Source of the DNA: Phycisphaerales bacterium
GTDB taxonomy: Bacteria; Planctomycetota; Phycisphaerae; Phycisphaerales; UBA1924
Reading direction: 5' to 3'
DNA length: 64,000 nt
Assembly: GCA_947459215.1 (NCBI GenBank)
Contig: CANHCQ010000001.1
Coordinates: 336,248-400,247 of the forward strand
Part shown: in pieces, positions 17,601-26,232 of the stretch
Layout: each line of letters starts with the position of its first letter
Numbering within the stretch: the stretch's first letter is position 1
Translations under genes and position numbers: made by a program
Notes under the pieces: model-generated
What the model was told of the DNA's origin: nothing
The model's database searches: none
The model's input: only the letters and a program-made list of their open reading frames with translations

Positions 17601-19265
17601 GAGCAGGCGCTTCTCGATCGTTTCGTTGCCCGGCAGCATCTCCGAGGCCATTTGATAGAGCTGCTTGGCCCGATCGACGTTCCGGAGCCGGATCTCCACC
17701 TCGCCCAGCAGCAGGATCGCCGTGATGTTGCCCGGATTGATCGCCAGCGCCTTCTCAAGCAGCTCGCGAGCCTTGCCGGGCTGGTTCAGCTGCGCCGAAG
17801 CCTTGGCCGCCGCGAACAGCGCGTCCGCGTCCTGTTCGCCCACGCCCGCGAGATACCCGAGCAGCAGCCGCTGCGCGTTCAGATAGTCCTCTTCCGCCAG
17901 CTTGATCTTGCCGTCCACGAACTGCAGGCGGATCGAACCCTCGGGCTCGATCTTCGCAAGTTCGGCGCGACGCGCCTTGGCCTTCTCCAGCCACTCCGCA
18001 CGCAATTGCTTCAGCTTCGCCGCATCGTTGTCCGCCGCGAACTCCCACGCCCGCAGCGCGATCGCCGCCTGACGGAACAACGCCTCGTTCTTGCGGAACC
18101 ACTGCAGCTTGCCCTGCACGTTGATGTTCGGGTTCGGGAGATCACGCACCAACTGCAGCGTCGCGATCGCCGCCTCGAACTCGCGGGCCAGCGTCTCCGC
18201 CTCGCCCTTGGTCATCAGCAGCGATGCATCGTTCGGACGCGACTTGATCGCCCGGTCGAGCGCCGCGCGGCTGCGGGTCACCTTCCCGCTGTCGTCCAGG
18301 CTCAGCTCCAGGAACGTGAACTGCGAGAGCGTCTGCGCCTCCAGCTTCGCTGGATCCGCATTGGCGAACACGCTTTCTGCTTCGTTCAACGCCTTGAGTG
18401 CATCGGCACGCAGTTGATCCGCCAGCTTGCGACGGTCCGTTGGGCTCGAGATCGCCTGTGCCTGCCGACGAGCATCCGTCAGCAGCCAGCTCAGCTGCGT
18501 CAGTGCCGTCTTCGGTTCCTTCGGGTCCCTGGCACGGAAATCGCGCACCACCTTGCGGCCCTGTTCCGCGAGCTTGCTCCCCTCGTCCAGACGCTCGCCC
18601 CGGATCGCCATGTCCGCCTGATACAGGTACCACTGCTGAAGCCCGATCACACTTTCCACGTCGCCCGGGTCCGCCGCGAGCGCAGCCTCGAAGTCCGCCT
18701 TGATCTGCTGCTCGGTCTCGGGCTTCAAGTTTCGAGCCTCGGTCATGATCCGCAGATTCGCCAGCGCGCGATACCGCTTCAGCACGTCCGAGTCGGTGGC
18801 CTGCTTCGTCTCGCCGAACTGCAGCAACGCGTCCGACGCCGCCTGCGCGATCTGTTCACAGAGGGGGCGGCTGTACCCGGCGCCCAGCATCTCCATCAGC
18901 GTGTCGAGGTAGTCGCGGTGGGCCGCCACGTCCGTCTTCAAAAGGTCGGCAAGGGTCTTGCGCACCTGCGTGTACTGCGGGTATTTGATGTCGAACAGCG
19001 TCTGCGTCTTGGGCACCAACTGTCCGATCGCGTCGCGCCACTTGCGGATGTACTCGGGATTGGTGCGCTCCTTGTTGACCGCCTTGGCGTACGCCTTCTC
19101 GGCCTCCGTCGGGTTTCCCGCCTGCATCAGCGCGTCGCCCTGCGCCGCGAGGTCGTCGGCCGACTTGAACAGCACGAGCATCGCCGTGCCACCCACGCCG
19201 CCCGCCAGCAGAATGAGCACGCCGACAAGGATCGCGACGAACTTGACGTTGACTTTCGAAGCCAT
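14667..19265 (-). CDS. Very large membrane-anchored tetratricopeptide-repeat protein
   Basis: The protein has 1532 residues. A single N-terminal membrane helix (about residues 8-30, VAILVGVLILLAGGVGGTAML) is followed by an almost unbroken array of TPR-like helical pairs, for example DALMQAGNPTEAEKAYAKAV and AEQAFREIVATDPNDAETLNNLAYLL. It is probably a periplasmic scaffold held at the inner membrane. Its place directly after the exosortase gene matches the TPR proteins (PrsT type) that accompany PEP-CTERM/exosortase loci, though it is an anchored protein rather than a lipoprotein and is much longer. The ATG at 19265 has GGAG nine bases upstream. The partner protein is unknown. Confidence 0.88.
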   Translation of the reverse strand: MASKVNVKFVAILVGVLILLAGGVGGTAMLVLFKSADDLAAQGDALMQAGNPTEAEKAYAKAVNKERTNPEYIRKWRDAIGQLVPKTQTLFDIKYPQYTQVRKTLADLLKTDVAAHRDYLDTLMEMLGAGYSRPLCEQIAQAASDALLQFGETKQATDSDVLKRYRALANLRIMTEARNLKPETEQQIKADFEAALAADPGDVESVIGLQQWYLYQADMAIRGERLDEGSKLAEQGRKVVRDFRARDPKEPKTALTQLSWLLTDARRQAQAISSPTDRRKLADQLRADALKALNEAESVFANADPAKLEAQTLSQFTFLELSLDDSGKVTRSRAALDRAIKSRPNDASLLMTKGEAETLAREFEAAIATLQLVRDLPNPNINVQGKLQWFRKNEALFRQAAIALRAWEFAADNDAAKLKQLRAEWLEKAKARRAELAKIEPEGSIRLQFVDGKIKLAEEDYLNAQRLLLGYLAGVGEQDADALFAAAKASAQLNQPGKARELLEKALAINPGNITAILLLGEVEIRLRNVDRAKQLYQMASEMLPGNETIEKRLLAIEQELGEKAVTDPVAKVIAEARNKQTAGDEAGAREALEQGMVALKYPQELTMRVINLKMSINDIDSAKSVLEKAIEAAKDRPAELQVYQNAMAVLNAGDPVKARLQALDQAKDMPAAQKALQKAAILEGGGEVHKAAAQEAWAAVAKDFAEDPMVIESLFIKALRERKLDEAKTWGDKAVARNLDTYDGVTFKARLMAAEGNRRGAITLMETGAAKYNFNVEAYRVLAGMQAEEGRTNDAVANMKKAIDLRPDDATSILQYSQTLQVAGRSDEALRVMRNAAKMLAADTNVRDEWLRLEGTLGDRDTALRERVKDALRDPGNRGYKVQVAALNVDLRRFDEARKRIDDVRKIADGPDVVQIDAAWYYDQANVPGAEKVFRDYAAKVKGEPDGTAKFTDTLMGLAQFMVPRNQARIAISALEEARATQDPKRVPADRMLAELYLEQNESDKAIEALRRVIEASKDAPEDSVRLRLAEALIGARRFEEGEKEIDSLGKEAREGVVAQMLRADAANARGDVAKAMDILDKAIVSYPGVAGVFLKRGQLAIEHRRNSTDAMADLDQALKLDARLWQAQQLRAVVFEREGRREDMINAMKAVLQINPSYDEMLGMAIRELVKMDRDDEASSLGEEVARRRGGMGAFYASIGDLFDSLERPDRSRAFYKLAFNNDNRSSHAVRYINAVLSQKPPNVTEAENVLNKVQDRITKDPELLLGRAAIRKARNNMADARKDAAASMKLIPVESVPAMQSWFNSAFSLLGGPETLGTLDAMARDTTVNQDWLTFFRARLQADRKETMAKGLDEMQKLGKSSKIAPLAKLASSEHAGRLYLSGEFEKAEQAFREIVATDPNDAETLNNLAYLLGKDLKKPNDALPFARKAVEIRPKSPETLDTLGMVLLVSGKLDEAKDILMRAISMPSTPGTQVTILMHLAETQFKMDKKDEAKATLTRAKNLMQQSRSVTEGQQKAEMERLEKLINP

Positions 19266-19349
19266 CGATTCAAACTCCAAAGCCCCTCAGCAAGTGGGGG
19301 GCCGATGTGACTCGTTCATCGCAACGCCCGTCATGGGGCCGATCGCGTC

Positions 19350-21278
19350 TCAAGACTTGTCCGCATTGTTCGCCGCATTGTTCGCCGGATAGCGGCCCGC
19401 CTCGACCTCCACCCAGTCGGGAACGCACCGCATGATCTCCGGCAGCAGTTCCCCCAGCAGCGACGACGCCTCCGCCGCCAGCTCCTCCGCCGTGCTCACC
19501 GTCGACGACGTGAACTGCACCTTCAGGTAATACGCGTAATCGCTCCGCAGGTCGAACGCCAGCAGACGCACCTCTTCCGCGCTCGACACGTGCCCGCCGT
19601 TCGCCACGAAGAAATACCCCGCGAAGATCTTGCGCCCCGTCTTGTTCGAGAACTCGGTGATCCGCAGCTGCAGCTTCTCCGGGTGCCGCGGCAGGATCAC
19701 GCTCGTCCCCACGCCGTCGCGGGCGTAATTCGGCACCCGCTGGCGGAACAGCCCGCGATCCGCGGCGTTCTCAATGCCCGGCACCGGCGACCAGCCCGAC
19801 GTGTCAAGCGCCAGCGGAATCGTCCGCGTTGTATCGCCGATCTGCATGCCGCCGCCGACAAAGCACCGCTCGGGCACGTGCGGCACCGTGTCCACCATCC
19901 CCGTGTAGTACGCAGCGTGGAAGTCCAGCACGATCGGCTTGTCGCTCTTCTCGCTGGACTTCTTGATGAACGTGCGGCTCACGTAGTTGCTCGTGCCCAG
20001 CGTCTCCAGGACTTCGGCCGATTCAAGCTTGTCCACGCCGATCTGCCGCCACGTCGGCGTCTCCGCCGCGATCGTCGAGACCTGGCGATCGCCCGGGGCA
20101 TAGATCGCCAGTTTCTTCAGGTGAATCCCCGCGTAGCGGATGCCCGCGGTCATGCTCGCGCCCGCCACCGTCATCACGCAGAACGCCGCGATGAACGCAG
20201 GAGTCCGCAGCAACGCCCAGCCCTCACCGGGCCGCGCCGCCGCGACGGCAGTCGGCGCCGCGCTCTTCGCGATCGGCTCGTCTACCACCTTGCCCAAGGC
20301 CCAGACCACGCCCAGGAACAGCCCCAGCCCCGGCAGGAGCAACAGCGTTCCGATCATCATGTGCGCGTCGCCCTTGGTCAATTCCGCGTTGTACTTGCTG
20401 GCAATGCCCAGGATCGATACGCGGATGATGTTCATGAAGACCGCGACCGGCAACGCCAGAACCAGCACCGCCACACGCTGCCACCAGAACTTGCTCGAGA
20501 TCAGCGCCACCGCACCCGCCAACGCAAAGAACGCGATCACCATCCGCATCCCCGAGCATGCCTCCGCCACGTTCAGCGGCAGCGGCTCCTTGCCCGTCGG
20601 CGTGATGTACAGCGTGTTCCCGTCCACATCCACCGAGAACCCCATCAACGGCCCGATCAACGCCAGCATCACGCCCGCGCCCTGGCTCGCGATGAGCTGC
20701 AGTTGGAACGTGATCTTGATCATGATCATCTCGCTGATAGTGATCGCGAAAACGAGATAGGCGATCGGCAGGAACAGCCGCGCGAACATCTTCGGTCCCG
20801 TCAGCAGCAGTGCCAGCCCAGCGATGGTCAACACCATCGACAGCCCCTGAATCATGTGGTTCTTCACCACCACGACCGCCACGAAGTACGACCCGATGCC
20901 CAGGAGCACCGGCAAGAGCCCCGGCCAGAACGTCGTCGCCGGCGTCCGCGAGATCGCCGCCCGGTCACGCCACACGAGGTACGCGCTGATCAGCGGTATC
21001 ACATACGCGTGTCCCCAGTCGCTCGGCGCGCCCATCGAGTGCCGATGCTGCCGCTCGAACCACTGCCAGAACACCGCCACGATGCCCACCAACAGCAGCG
21101 CGATCGCCGTCAGCTGCGCAGGCGTCAACAACCCCGCGATGCGATCCCGCGGCGGCTCGGCTGGCAGATGTTGGGCGGACAAAGTCGTCACTCGTTTGGA
21201 ACAGTAGTGGGAAGTTGTACAGCCTGCAGTTGGAAGGGCGTCCGGAGCCGGTAAGGTCGAAGGTTGATTCTCGCTCAA
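19350..21278 (-). CDS. Exosortase with C-terminal EpsI-like domain
   Basis: Polytopic inner-membrane cysteine transpeptidase that cuts and transfers proteins with PEP-CTERM-type tails. About eight helices cover residues 50-350. The catalytic triad is visible: Cys241 in EACSGMR, Arg286 in NIIRVS and His306 in GDAHMMIG. Residues of about 380-640 form an EpsI-like extracytoplasmic domain (HVPERCFVGGGMQ) often fused to exosortases. The whole protein is 642 residues if the TTG at 21278 is used. An in-frame GTG at 21191 would give 613; neither has a good ribosome-binding site, so the start is open. The TPR gene begins 84 bases after the stop. A likely substrate is encoded at 53658-54719. Confidence 0.95.
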   Translation of the reverse strand: MSENQPSTLPAPDALPTAGCTTSHYCSKRVTTLSAQHLPAEPPRDRIAGLLTPAQLTAIALLLVGIVAVFWQWFERQHRHSMGAPSDWGHAYVIPLISAYLVWRDRAAISRTPATTFWPGLLPVLLGIGSYFVAVVVVKNHMIQGLSMVLTIAGLALLLTGPKMFARLFLPIAYLVFAITISEMIMIKITFQLQLIASQGAGVMLALIGPLMGFSVDVDGNTLYITPTGKEPLPLNVAEACSGMRMVIAFFALAGAVALISSKFWWQRVAVLVLALPVAVFMNIIRVSILGIASKYNAELTKGDAHMMIGTLLLLPGLGLFLGVVWALGKVVDEPIAKSAAPTAVAAARPGEGWALLRTPAFIAAFCVMTVAGASMTAGIRYAGIHLKKLAIYAPGDRQVSTIAAETPTWRQIGVDKLESAEVLETLGTSNYVSRTFIKKSSEKSDKPIVLDFHAAYYTGMVDTVPHVPERCFVGGGMQIGDTTRTIPLALDTSGWSPVPGIENAADRGLFRQRVPNYARDGVGTSVILPRHPEKLQLRITEFSNKTGRKIFAGYFFVANGGHVSSAEEVRLLAFDLRSDYAYYLKVQFTSSTVSTAEELAAEASSLLGELLPEIMRCVPDWVEVEAGRYPANNAANNADKS

Positions 21279-21595
21279 TCCTCAGATCTCAGCCATCACC
21301 ACGCAGCCAGAACATCGACCAACCCCGCCTCGCAGTGAACCCCGCTTCACCCAAGCAGCCCTTGACCGAACCTCCGACCTCCAATCGTCCCGCACCCTCA
21401 GGAATGTCTGCTACGTCCGGCATGCGTGCAGGTTCGCTGCGAACCGCCCAAATCATGCCAGCGGCGTCGTTCTTGCGCAGCCGCCACGCCCCCGTCCAGA
21501 CGGAGGGGCCCCGGGGATCCGTCTGAAAACGTCCTTCCCTTTCCGCCCGCGCCGATGCGGACGTCCCAACCGCGTTACCAGGCTCAGCCCCTCAC
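21279..21595. promoter_or_regulatory. Intergenic region upstream of the exosortase gene with a strong hairpin
   Basis: No gene is seen between the cheV stop and the exosortase start. A perfect 8-bp inverted repeat, CAGACGGA with TCCGTCTG, lies at 21497-21525 and can extend inward through GGGG/CCCC. On the minus strand no T-run follows it, so it is not a classic terminator for cheV. It may be a processing or attenuation structure. Confidence 0.4.
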
Positions 21596-22588
21596 CTACG
21601 CCGCCTCGCGCACCACGCTTCGCGTGTTGGTCGACTGCCCCGACACGATCCGGTCCACCAGCCGCACCATCTCGGCGAGTTCCGGCTTGGGGATCTGCAC
21701 GTCGGCCCCGACCTGTTCGCCCTTCTTCCGGTTGTCGTCCGACACCAGCGACGAGAACAGCACCACCGGCACGCCCTTGGTCGTTGCGTTCCCCTTCACG
21801 CGGCTGGTGAGGTGCAGACCGTCCATCCGCGGCATCTCGATATCCGAGATCACCGCGTCAATCGGAATCGCCTTCTCGCCCGCGTCGATCGTCGCCTTCA
21901 CCGCGTTCCACGCAGCTTCCCCGTCGGGATAGACCTCCAGCTTCGCGTAGCCCGAGTTGAGGAACACTTTGGTGATCAGGCCCCGCATGAACGGCGAGTC
22001 TTCGGCGAGGATCACCCGCTTGCTCGCACGGTCCACGCCGTATTCGTTGGGCACATTGTCCACGTGCAGCCGCTTTTCCACGAGAATCGCATCGGCGACC
22101 GACTCAAAGTCAACCATCAGAATCAGCTTCTCGCCCATCTCGATCACGCCGGTCGTGCTGGCGAGCGTTTCCGCGTTGGCGTCTTTACTGCCGAAGTTCA
22201 CGCTCGGCGTCGGTCGCACCCGCTGCCACGACATGCGGTGGATCTGATCCACCGTGTCCACCATGAACCCGCTGCGGATGCCGTTGAACTCCGTGATGAT
22301 CACGCGACCTTCCGGCGCGTTGTCGCCCGTGCCCCAGCGCTTCTCAACGCCCAGATGCATGGCGAGATCGACCACCGGGATCACGCTGCCGCGGATGTTG
22401 AACATCCCGATCACCGAAGCGTGCTGCCCGGGCGCGTGCACCGTCTTGCTCGGCCGGATGACCTCGCGCACCTTGGCGACGTTCACGCCAAAGTGCCCCG
22501 AGCCGAGCCGGAAGACCAGCACCTCAAGCTCGTTGGTCCCCGCGTCGAGCAGAATCTCTCCGGTAACGTTCGGCGTCGTCTGGGCCAT
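21596..22588 (-). CDS. cheV: Chemotaxis protein CheV (CheW-receiver fusion)
   Basis: Coupling protein that links receptors to CheA and can be phosphorylated. Residues of about 10-170 are a CheW domain (LEVLVFRLGSGHFGVNVAKV, then GMFNIRGSVIPVVDLAMHLG). Residues of about 195-320 are a receiver with the acidic pair in LAEDS, phosphoacceptor Asp in AVISDIEMPRMDGL, and FSSL and QIPKPE near the switch Thr/Lys positions. The 330-residue start at 22588 has GAGG upstream and excludes an upstream extension without homology. It lies inside the exopolysaccharide cluster, between the Wza-like gene and the exosortase gene and far from the main che operon at 55-62 kb. Confidence 0.95.
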   Translation of the reverse strand: MAQTTPNVTGEILLDAGTNELEVLVFRLGSGHFGVNVAKVREVIRPSKTVHAPGQHASVIGMFNIRGSVIPVVDLAMHLGVEKRWGTGDNAPEGRVIITEFNGIRSGFMVDTVDQIHRMSWQRVRPTPSVNFGSKDANAETLASTTGVIEMGEKLILMVDFESVADAILVEKRLHVDNVPNEYGVDRASKRVILAEDSPFMRGLITKVFLNSGYAKLEVYPDGEAAWNAVKATIDAGEKAIPIDAVISDIEMPRMDGLHLTSRVKGNATTKGVPVVLFSSLVSDDNRKKGEQVGADVQIPKPELAEMVRLVDRIVSGQSTNTRSVVREAA

Positions 22589-22768
22589 CGTGGTACCTCG
22601 CGTCGCGGACGTCACCCGCTTCCTTCCCGGAAGCGAAGACGCCGCATCGCGAGCCATCGGCCCGAACGCTCCCCCAGTTCAGCCTGTTTCAAGACCAACG
22701 CGCCACCGCCGCGACACCGCAGCGCAGGTCGCGTCTCCACCGGGTCGCAAACCGCCCAGCTTCGCTCT

Positions 22769-24556
22769 TTAGAAGAAACCGCTGTTCCGCGACTGGGCCT
22801 CCGGCGGCACGCCGAAGATGTCCGAGCCGAAGTTGCGATCAACCACCAGGCCAAAGCCGTAGTTCGCACGGAATCCGCTGCGGATCACCGCCAGCGGCAA
22901 CGCCCAGAAGTTCGTTCCGACGTTGATCCGGTCGTCCGGCTTCAAATACACGTCCGGCTGCGTCCCCTCCGTGATCGCTCGGAGATCCAGCCGCACAATC
23001 GCCTGCTGCCCGTCGCCGACCACCCGGGTCAGATCGACCCGCTCGGGAATCGCAAGGTTCGACAATCCGCCCGCCGCCGTGATCACGCGCGTCAGCGTCA
23101 GCCGCCCGACCTGCGGAATGTTGTACACACCGGGCCGATTCACCTGGCCGTCCACGTAGATCTCGCCCACCGGCGGCGAGGGAACGCGAACCACATCGCC
23201 CGGCCGCACCACGATGTTCACACTCGCGTCGCCGTCGAGCAACTGCTTGTACGGGATGCGGATCACACGCTGCGCGACCACCCGCGGTCGGTTGTCCTCA
23301 GGCTTGCTGCCCGATGCCCCCGCCTGCGGCGCCGGACCCGCGAGCTGCACCCACTTCCCATCGAGGAACACCCACGAAGTCGCCGGCTCATCCGCCTTGT
23401 TCGCGGCCGGCGCGGCACGCCCGCCGTCCGGCAGATCAATCACCGGCGAGCCGCCACGCGGATCATCCAGCCGCGCCAGCGTCCGACCAGGACGCGACGG
23501 CTCAAAGCCGCTCACTATGCCCGGCGAAGGCAAGTCCACCGGCGGCGTTGCCGGCTTGGGCTCTTCCTTCTTGGGTTCTGGTTTCGGTTCTGGTTTCGGT
23601 TCTGGCTTGGGCTCGGCTGGCTTCGGGGCCGGCGCTGCAGGCGCTGGCTGCACCGGCGCCGCGCCCGGCGAATCCGGCAACTGCACCGGCGGCTCACCCT
23701 GCGGCTTCGGCGCTTCCAATGGCTTCTCGCTCGGCGTCGCCGGCGCGCCCTCGGGCTTGCTCAACTGATCGATCAGGTCGATCAGCGATTCCCCCGACTT
23801 CGGCGGCTCGTTCGGCACCGATGGGTTCGGCGTCGTGCTGCGGACTGGCCCCGAGCTCGGCAGCGGCGAACGCCGCGTGTCGCGAGGGCTCATCGCCCGC
23901 TCATCCAGCGGCACCGAGCGGATCACCAGCAGCTCTTTCGTGGACTCGTCAATCCGTCCGCCCGAGGTCGATGCCTCCACCAGCTTGTAATCGATCGACG
24001 GAATGAAGTACGGACCCGGCCGCTCAACAGCGCCCACCATCGTGAACGTCTGCTGCCGCAGCTCGCGGATCACCACGCCCACCAGCGGCTCGGCGACGAA
24101 CTTCTTCATCGCGTCCGAGATCGTTTCCCGAACCCCCTCGATCGACTGCCCCGACACAAACAAACGTCCCAGCTGCGGCAGGTCGATCGTGCCCGTCGGA
24201 TCCACCGACCGCTCGAACTGCTCGGGCTGGCCCGTGGTCGTGAAGTCGTAAATTTCGATCTGAAGCACGTCGCCCGGTCCGACGCGATAGTCACGCGGAT
24301 CCGAATAAAGGTCCTCGGTCGTCGGGCTGCTGATCTCCACCAGATCGCCCTTCGCCTCCTCAATGCTCGCGATCCGCTCCAGGATCGGCACCTTCGTCGG
24401 CGTGTGCTCCCAGCGACCGACCACCGACGGATCAAAGAACGAGTCGGATTCGCAGCCCGTCAGCAGGCCCACACTCACCCCCGCCGCGCCAGCGGCAAGC
24501 ACAAGCCGCAGAGCTCGAGTGACGGACACGTTCTTGGTGCTGCAGGACTGCTTCAA
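22769..24556 (-). CDS. Wza-like polysaccharide export lipoprotein with a long disordered insert
   Basis: Predicted outer-membrane export channel for the glycan made by this cluster. The signal peptide ends at a lipobox, LLTGC (Cys at about 35). A polysaccharide-export domain (about 90-180, [16 protein letters not shown]) and SLBB-type beta-grasp segments (for example [15 protein letters not shown]) follow. Between about residues 225 and 410 is a Pro/Glu/Lys/Ala-rich stretch with [14 protein letters not shown] that breaks into the first SLBB unit; typical Wza proteins of about 380 residues lack it. The TTG start at 24556 is supported by GGAGAG a few bases upstream. It is the first gene of the cluster in transcription order. 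Confidence 0.92.
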   Translation of the reverse strand: MKQSCSTKNVSVTRALRLVLAAGAAGVSVGLLTGCESDSFFDPSVVGRWEHTPTKVPILERIASIEEAKGDLVEISSPTTEDLYSDPRDYRVGPGDVLQIEIYDFTTTGQPEQFERSVDPTGTIDLPQLGRLFVSGQSIEGVRETISDAMKKFVAEPLVGVVIRELRQQTFTMVGAVERPGPYFIPSIDYKLVEASTSGGRIDESTKELLVIRSVPLDERAMSPRDTRRSPLPSSGPVRSTTPNPSVPNEPPKSGESLIDLIDQLSKPEGAPATPSEKPLEAPKPQGEPPVQLPDSPGAAPVQPAPAAPAPKPAEPKPEPKPEPKPEPKKEEPKPATPPVDLPSPGIVSGFEPSRPGRTLARLDDPRGGSPVIDLPDGGRAAPAANKADEPATSWVFLDGKWVQLAGPAPQAGASGSKPEDNRPRVVAQRVIRIPYKQLLDGDASVNIVVRPGDVVRVPSPPVGEIYVDGQVNRPGVYNIPQVGRLTLTRVITAAGGLSNLAIPERVDLTRVVGDGQQAIVRLDLRAITEGTQPDVYLKPDDRINVGTNFWALPLAVIRSGFRANYGFGLVVDRNFGSDIFGVPPEAQSRNSGFF

Positions 24557-24897
24557 GCGACTCTCCAGTCGGTCAAGGTTCGGTCAGGGCCTCGTCAAAC
24601 TCCGCCCCGCCGGCGGCACGCCGACGCGACAGAACCGGACGCTCAGCATACGAGCCGCCCGTTTGGTCTTTCTCCAACCTACTGCATCGGCCGAATAGGG
24701 CCCACGTTTTGATCGGACGTTCGTTTCTGGGGCGTGGTTGGTTCGCGCAGTTGTTGCCGAGCGATGGAAGCCAACGCTCAAAGCAGCAAAGCTCAAAGCT
24801 CAAATCAAGGCCCCCGGCCACACGCAGTCCATGCCTTGATTTGAGCTTTCCCGCTTTGAGCTTTGAGCTTCTCCCTTCCCCTACCATCCTCTCGGCC

Positions 24898-26013
24898 ATG
24901 ACGACCCCTCCCCCCTCCCCCCTCCCCCCCGGCATGACCCCCGAGGCGCTGGCCAAGACCGTGGCCCGCCATCCCCGTCCCGCCGGCGGCGACCCCCTCC
25001 GCCGAGTTGACGCCCCGCTCGTCAGCCTCAGCAACCTCATCCTCAACAACAACGAGGGCAAGGAACACCTCCTCGTCAAGCGCAAGCCGTCGTGGCTCAA
25101 GGCCAAAGTCCCCGGCGGACCCGGTTACAACCGCCTGCGCAACATCATGGACAGCCACAAGTTGCACACCGTCTGCGAAGAGGCCGGCTGCCCCAACATG
25201 GGCGAGTGCTGGGCCCGCGGCGTCGCCACCATCATGATCCTGGGCGACACCTGCACCCGCGCCTGCGGCTTCTGCAACGTCAAGACCGGCCGCCCCAACA
25301 CCCTCGACAAAGACGAACCCCGCCGCGTCGCCGAGAGCCTCGACCTCATGGGCCTCAAGCACGTCGTCATCACCAGCGTCAACCGCGACGAACTCTCCGA
25401 CGGCGGAGCCGGCATCTGGGCCGAGACCATCATCCGCACCCGCGAAGCCTGCCCGAACATGTCCGTCGAGGTCCTTATCCCCGACTTCGAGGGCAACTGG
25501 CCCGCGCTCCAGATGGTGATCGACGCCAAGCCCCACATCATCAATCACAATCTCGAAACCGTCCGCCGCATGTACCCGGCCGTGCGTCCGAGCGCGAAGT
25601 TCGACCGCTCGCTGGAATTGCTCCGCCGCGTGAAGGAACAGGGCGGCGTCGCCAAGACCGGCATCATGGTCGGCATCGGCGAACGCGACGAAGAAGTGCT
25701 CGAGTTGATGGAAGACGTGATCGCGAAGACCACTGCGGCAGTGGGGCAGGGGAGCAGTGGGGCAGGTCAGAACAATTCCACGACTGGAGCGCCCGCGGCG
25801 ACGGACATCTTGACCATCGGCCAATACCTCCAGCCGACTCGCAACCATCTTCCGATGGACCGCTGGGTCACGCCCGAGACCTTCGCGATGTACAAGGAAG
25901 AGGGCCTCAAGCGTGGCTTCAAAGTCGTCGAGAGCGGCCCGCTGGTCCGCAGCAGCTACCACGCGGATCACCAAGCCGATGTGCTGACGGACATCCTGCA
26001 CACCCGCGCGTGA
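24898..26013 (+). CDS. lipA: Lipoyl synthase
   Basis: Radical-SAM enzyme that inserts two sulfurs into octanoyl groups on lipoyl domains. It has the auxiliary cluster CxxxxxCxxxxC motif ([12 protein letters not shown]), the radical-SAM CxxxCxxC motif (CTRACGFC) and the C-terminal RSSYHAD that gives the serine ligand. At 371 residues it is longer than the usual 300-330. Part of the extra length is an N-terminal Pro-rich extension. Part is a roughly 25-residue Gly/Ser/Thr-rich insert, [16 protein letters not shown] and flanks, placed before [12 protein letters not shown]. The gene encoding the insert contains a near-duplicate, GCAGTGGGGCAGG. No lipB is adjacent. The start is ATG 24898; ATG 24934 is an alternative. 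Confidence 0.96.
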   Translation: MTTPPPSPLPPGMTPEALAKTVARHPRPAGGDPLRRVDAPLVSLSNLILNNNEGKEHLLVKRKPSWLKAKVPGGPGYNRLRNIMDSHKLHTVCEEAGCPNMGECWARGVATIMILGDTCTRACGFCNVKTGRPNTLDKDEPRRVAESLDLMGLKHVVITSVNRDELSDGGAGIWAETIIRTREACPNMSVEVLIPDFEGNWPALQMVIDAKPHIINHNLETVRRMYPAVRPSAKFDRSLELLRRVKEQGGVAKTGIMVGIGERDEEVLELMEDVIAKTTAAVGQGSSGAGQNNSTTGAPAATDILTIGQYLQPTRNHLPMDRWVTPETFAMYKEEGLKRGFKVVESGPLVRSSYHADHQADVLTDILHTRA

Positions 26014-26026
26014 CTCGCACCGAACC

Positions 26027-26058
26027 GCGCCTCCCCGCCCCGCGAAGCGGGGAGGGGT
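26027..26058. repeat. Hairpin repeat of family D (short copy)
   Basis: GCGCCTCCCCGC and GCGGGGAGGGG form a strong hairpin just after the lipA stop. It matches one end of the composite element at 40969-41137. On the plus strand no T-run follows. Confidence 0.7.
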
Positions 26059-26153
26059 AAAGGGCGTACGGCATTTCACACACCGAGCTGCCCGCAGTTC
26101 CCTCAACAAGCCCCGCGAAACCCGGCAGGCGCACAACGCTTCCAACCAGCGAG

Positions 26154-26172
26154 CCTGGGCGTCCTCGCCCCG
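26154..26172. repeat. Hairpin repeat, family C (copy 2)
   Basis: A diverged copy of the CAGCGAG-led hairpin with the TCCT loop; the core stem is GGGCG-TCCT-CGCCC. It lies between lipA and the SpoIIE-type gene. Confidence 0.65.
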
Positions 26173-26232
26173 TGCGCCGTTGCGTCAGATCTCGTCGGGT
26201 GATCTCAGGTTCGCAGGGCATGCCGCGGGTCG

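Noticed and set aside
21497..21525. Rho-independent terminator of cheV
   Set aside because: The hairpin is strong, but on the transcribed minus strand the T-run lies before the stem, not after it.
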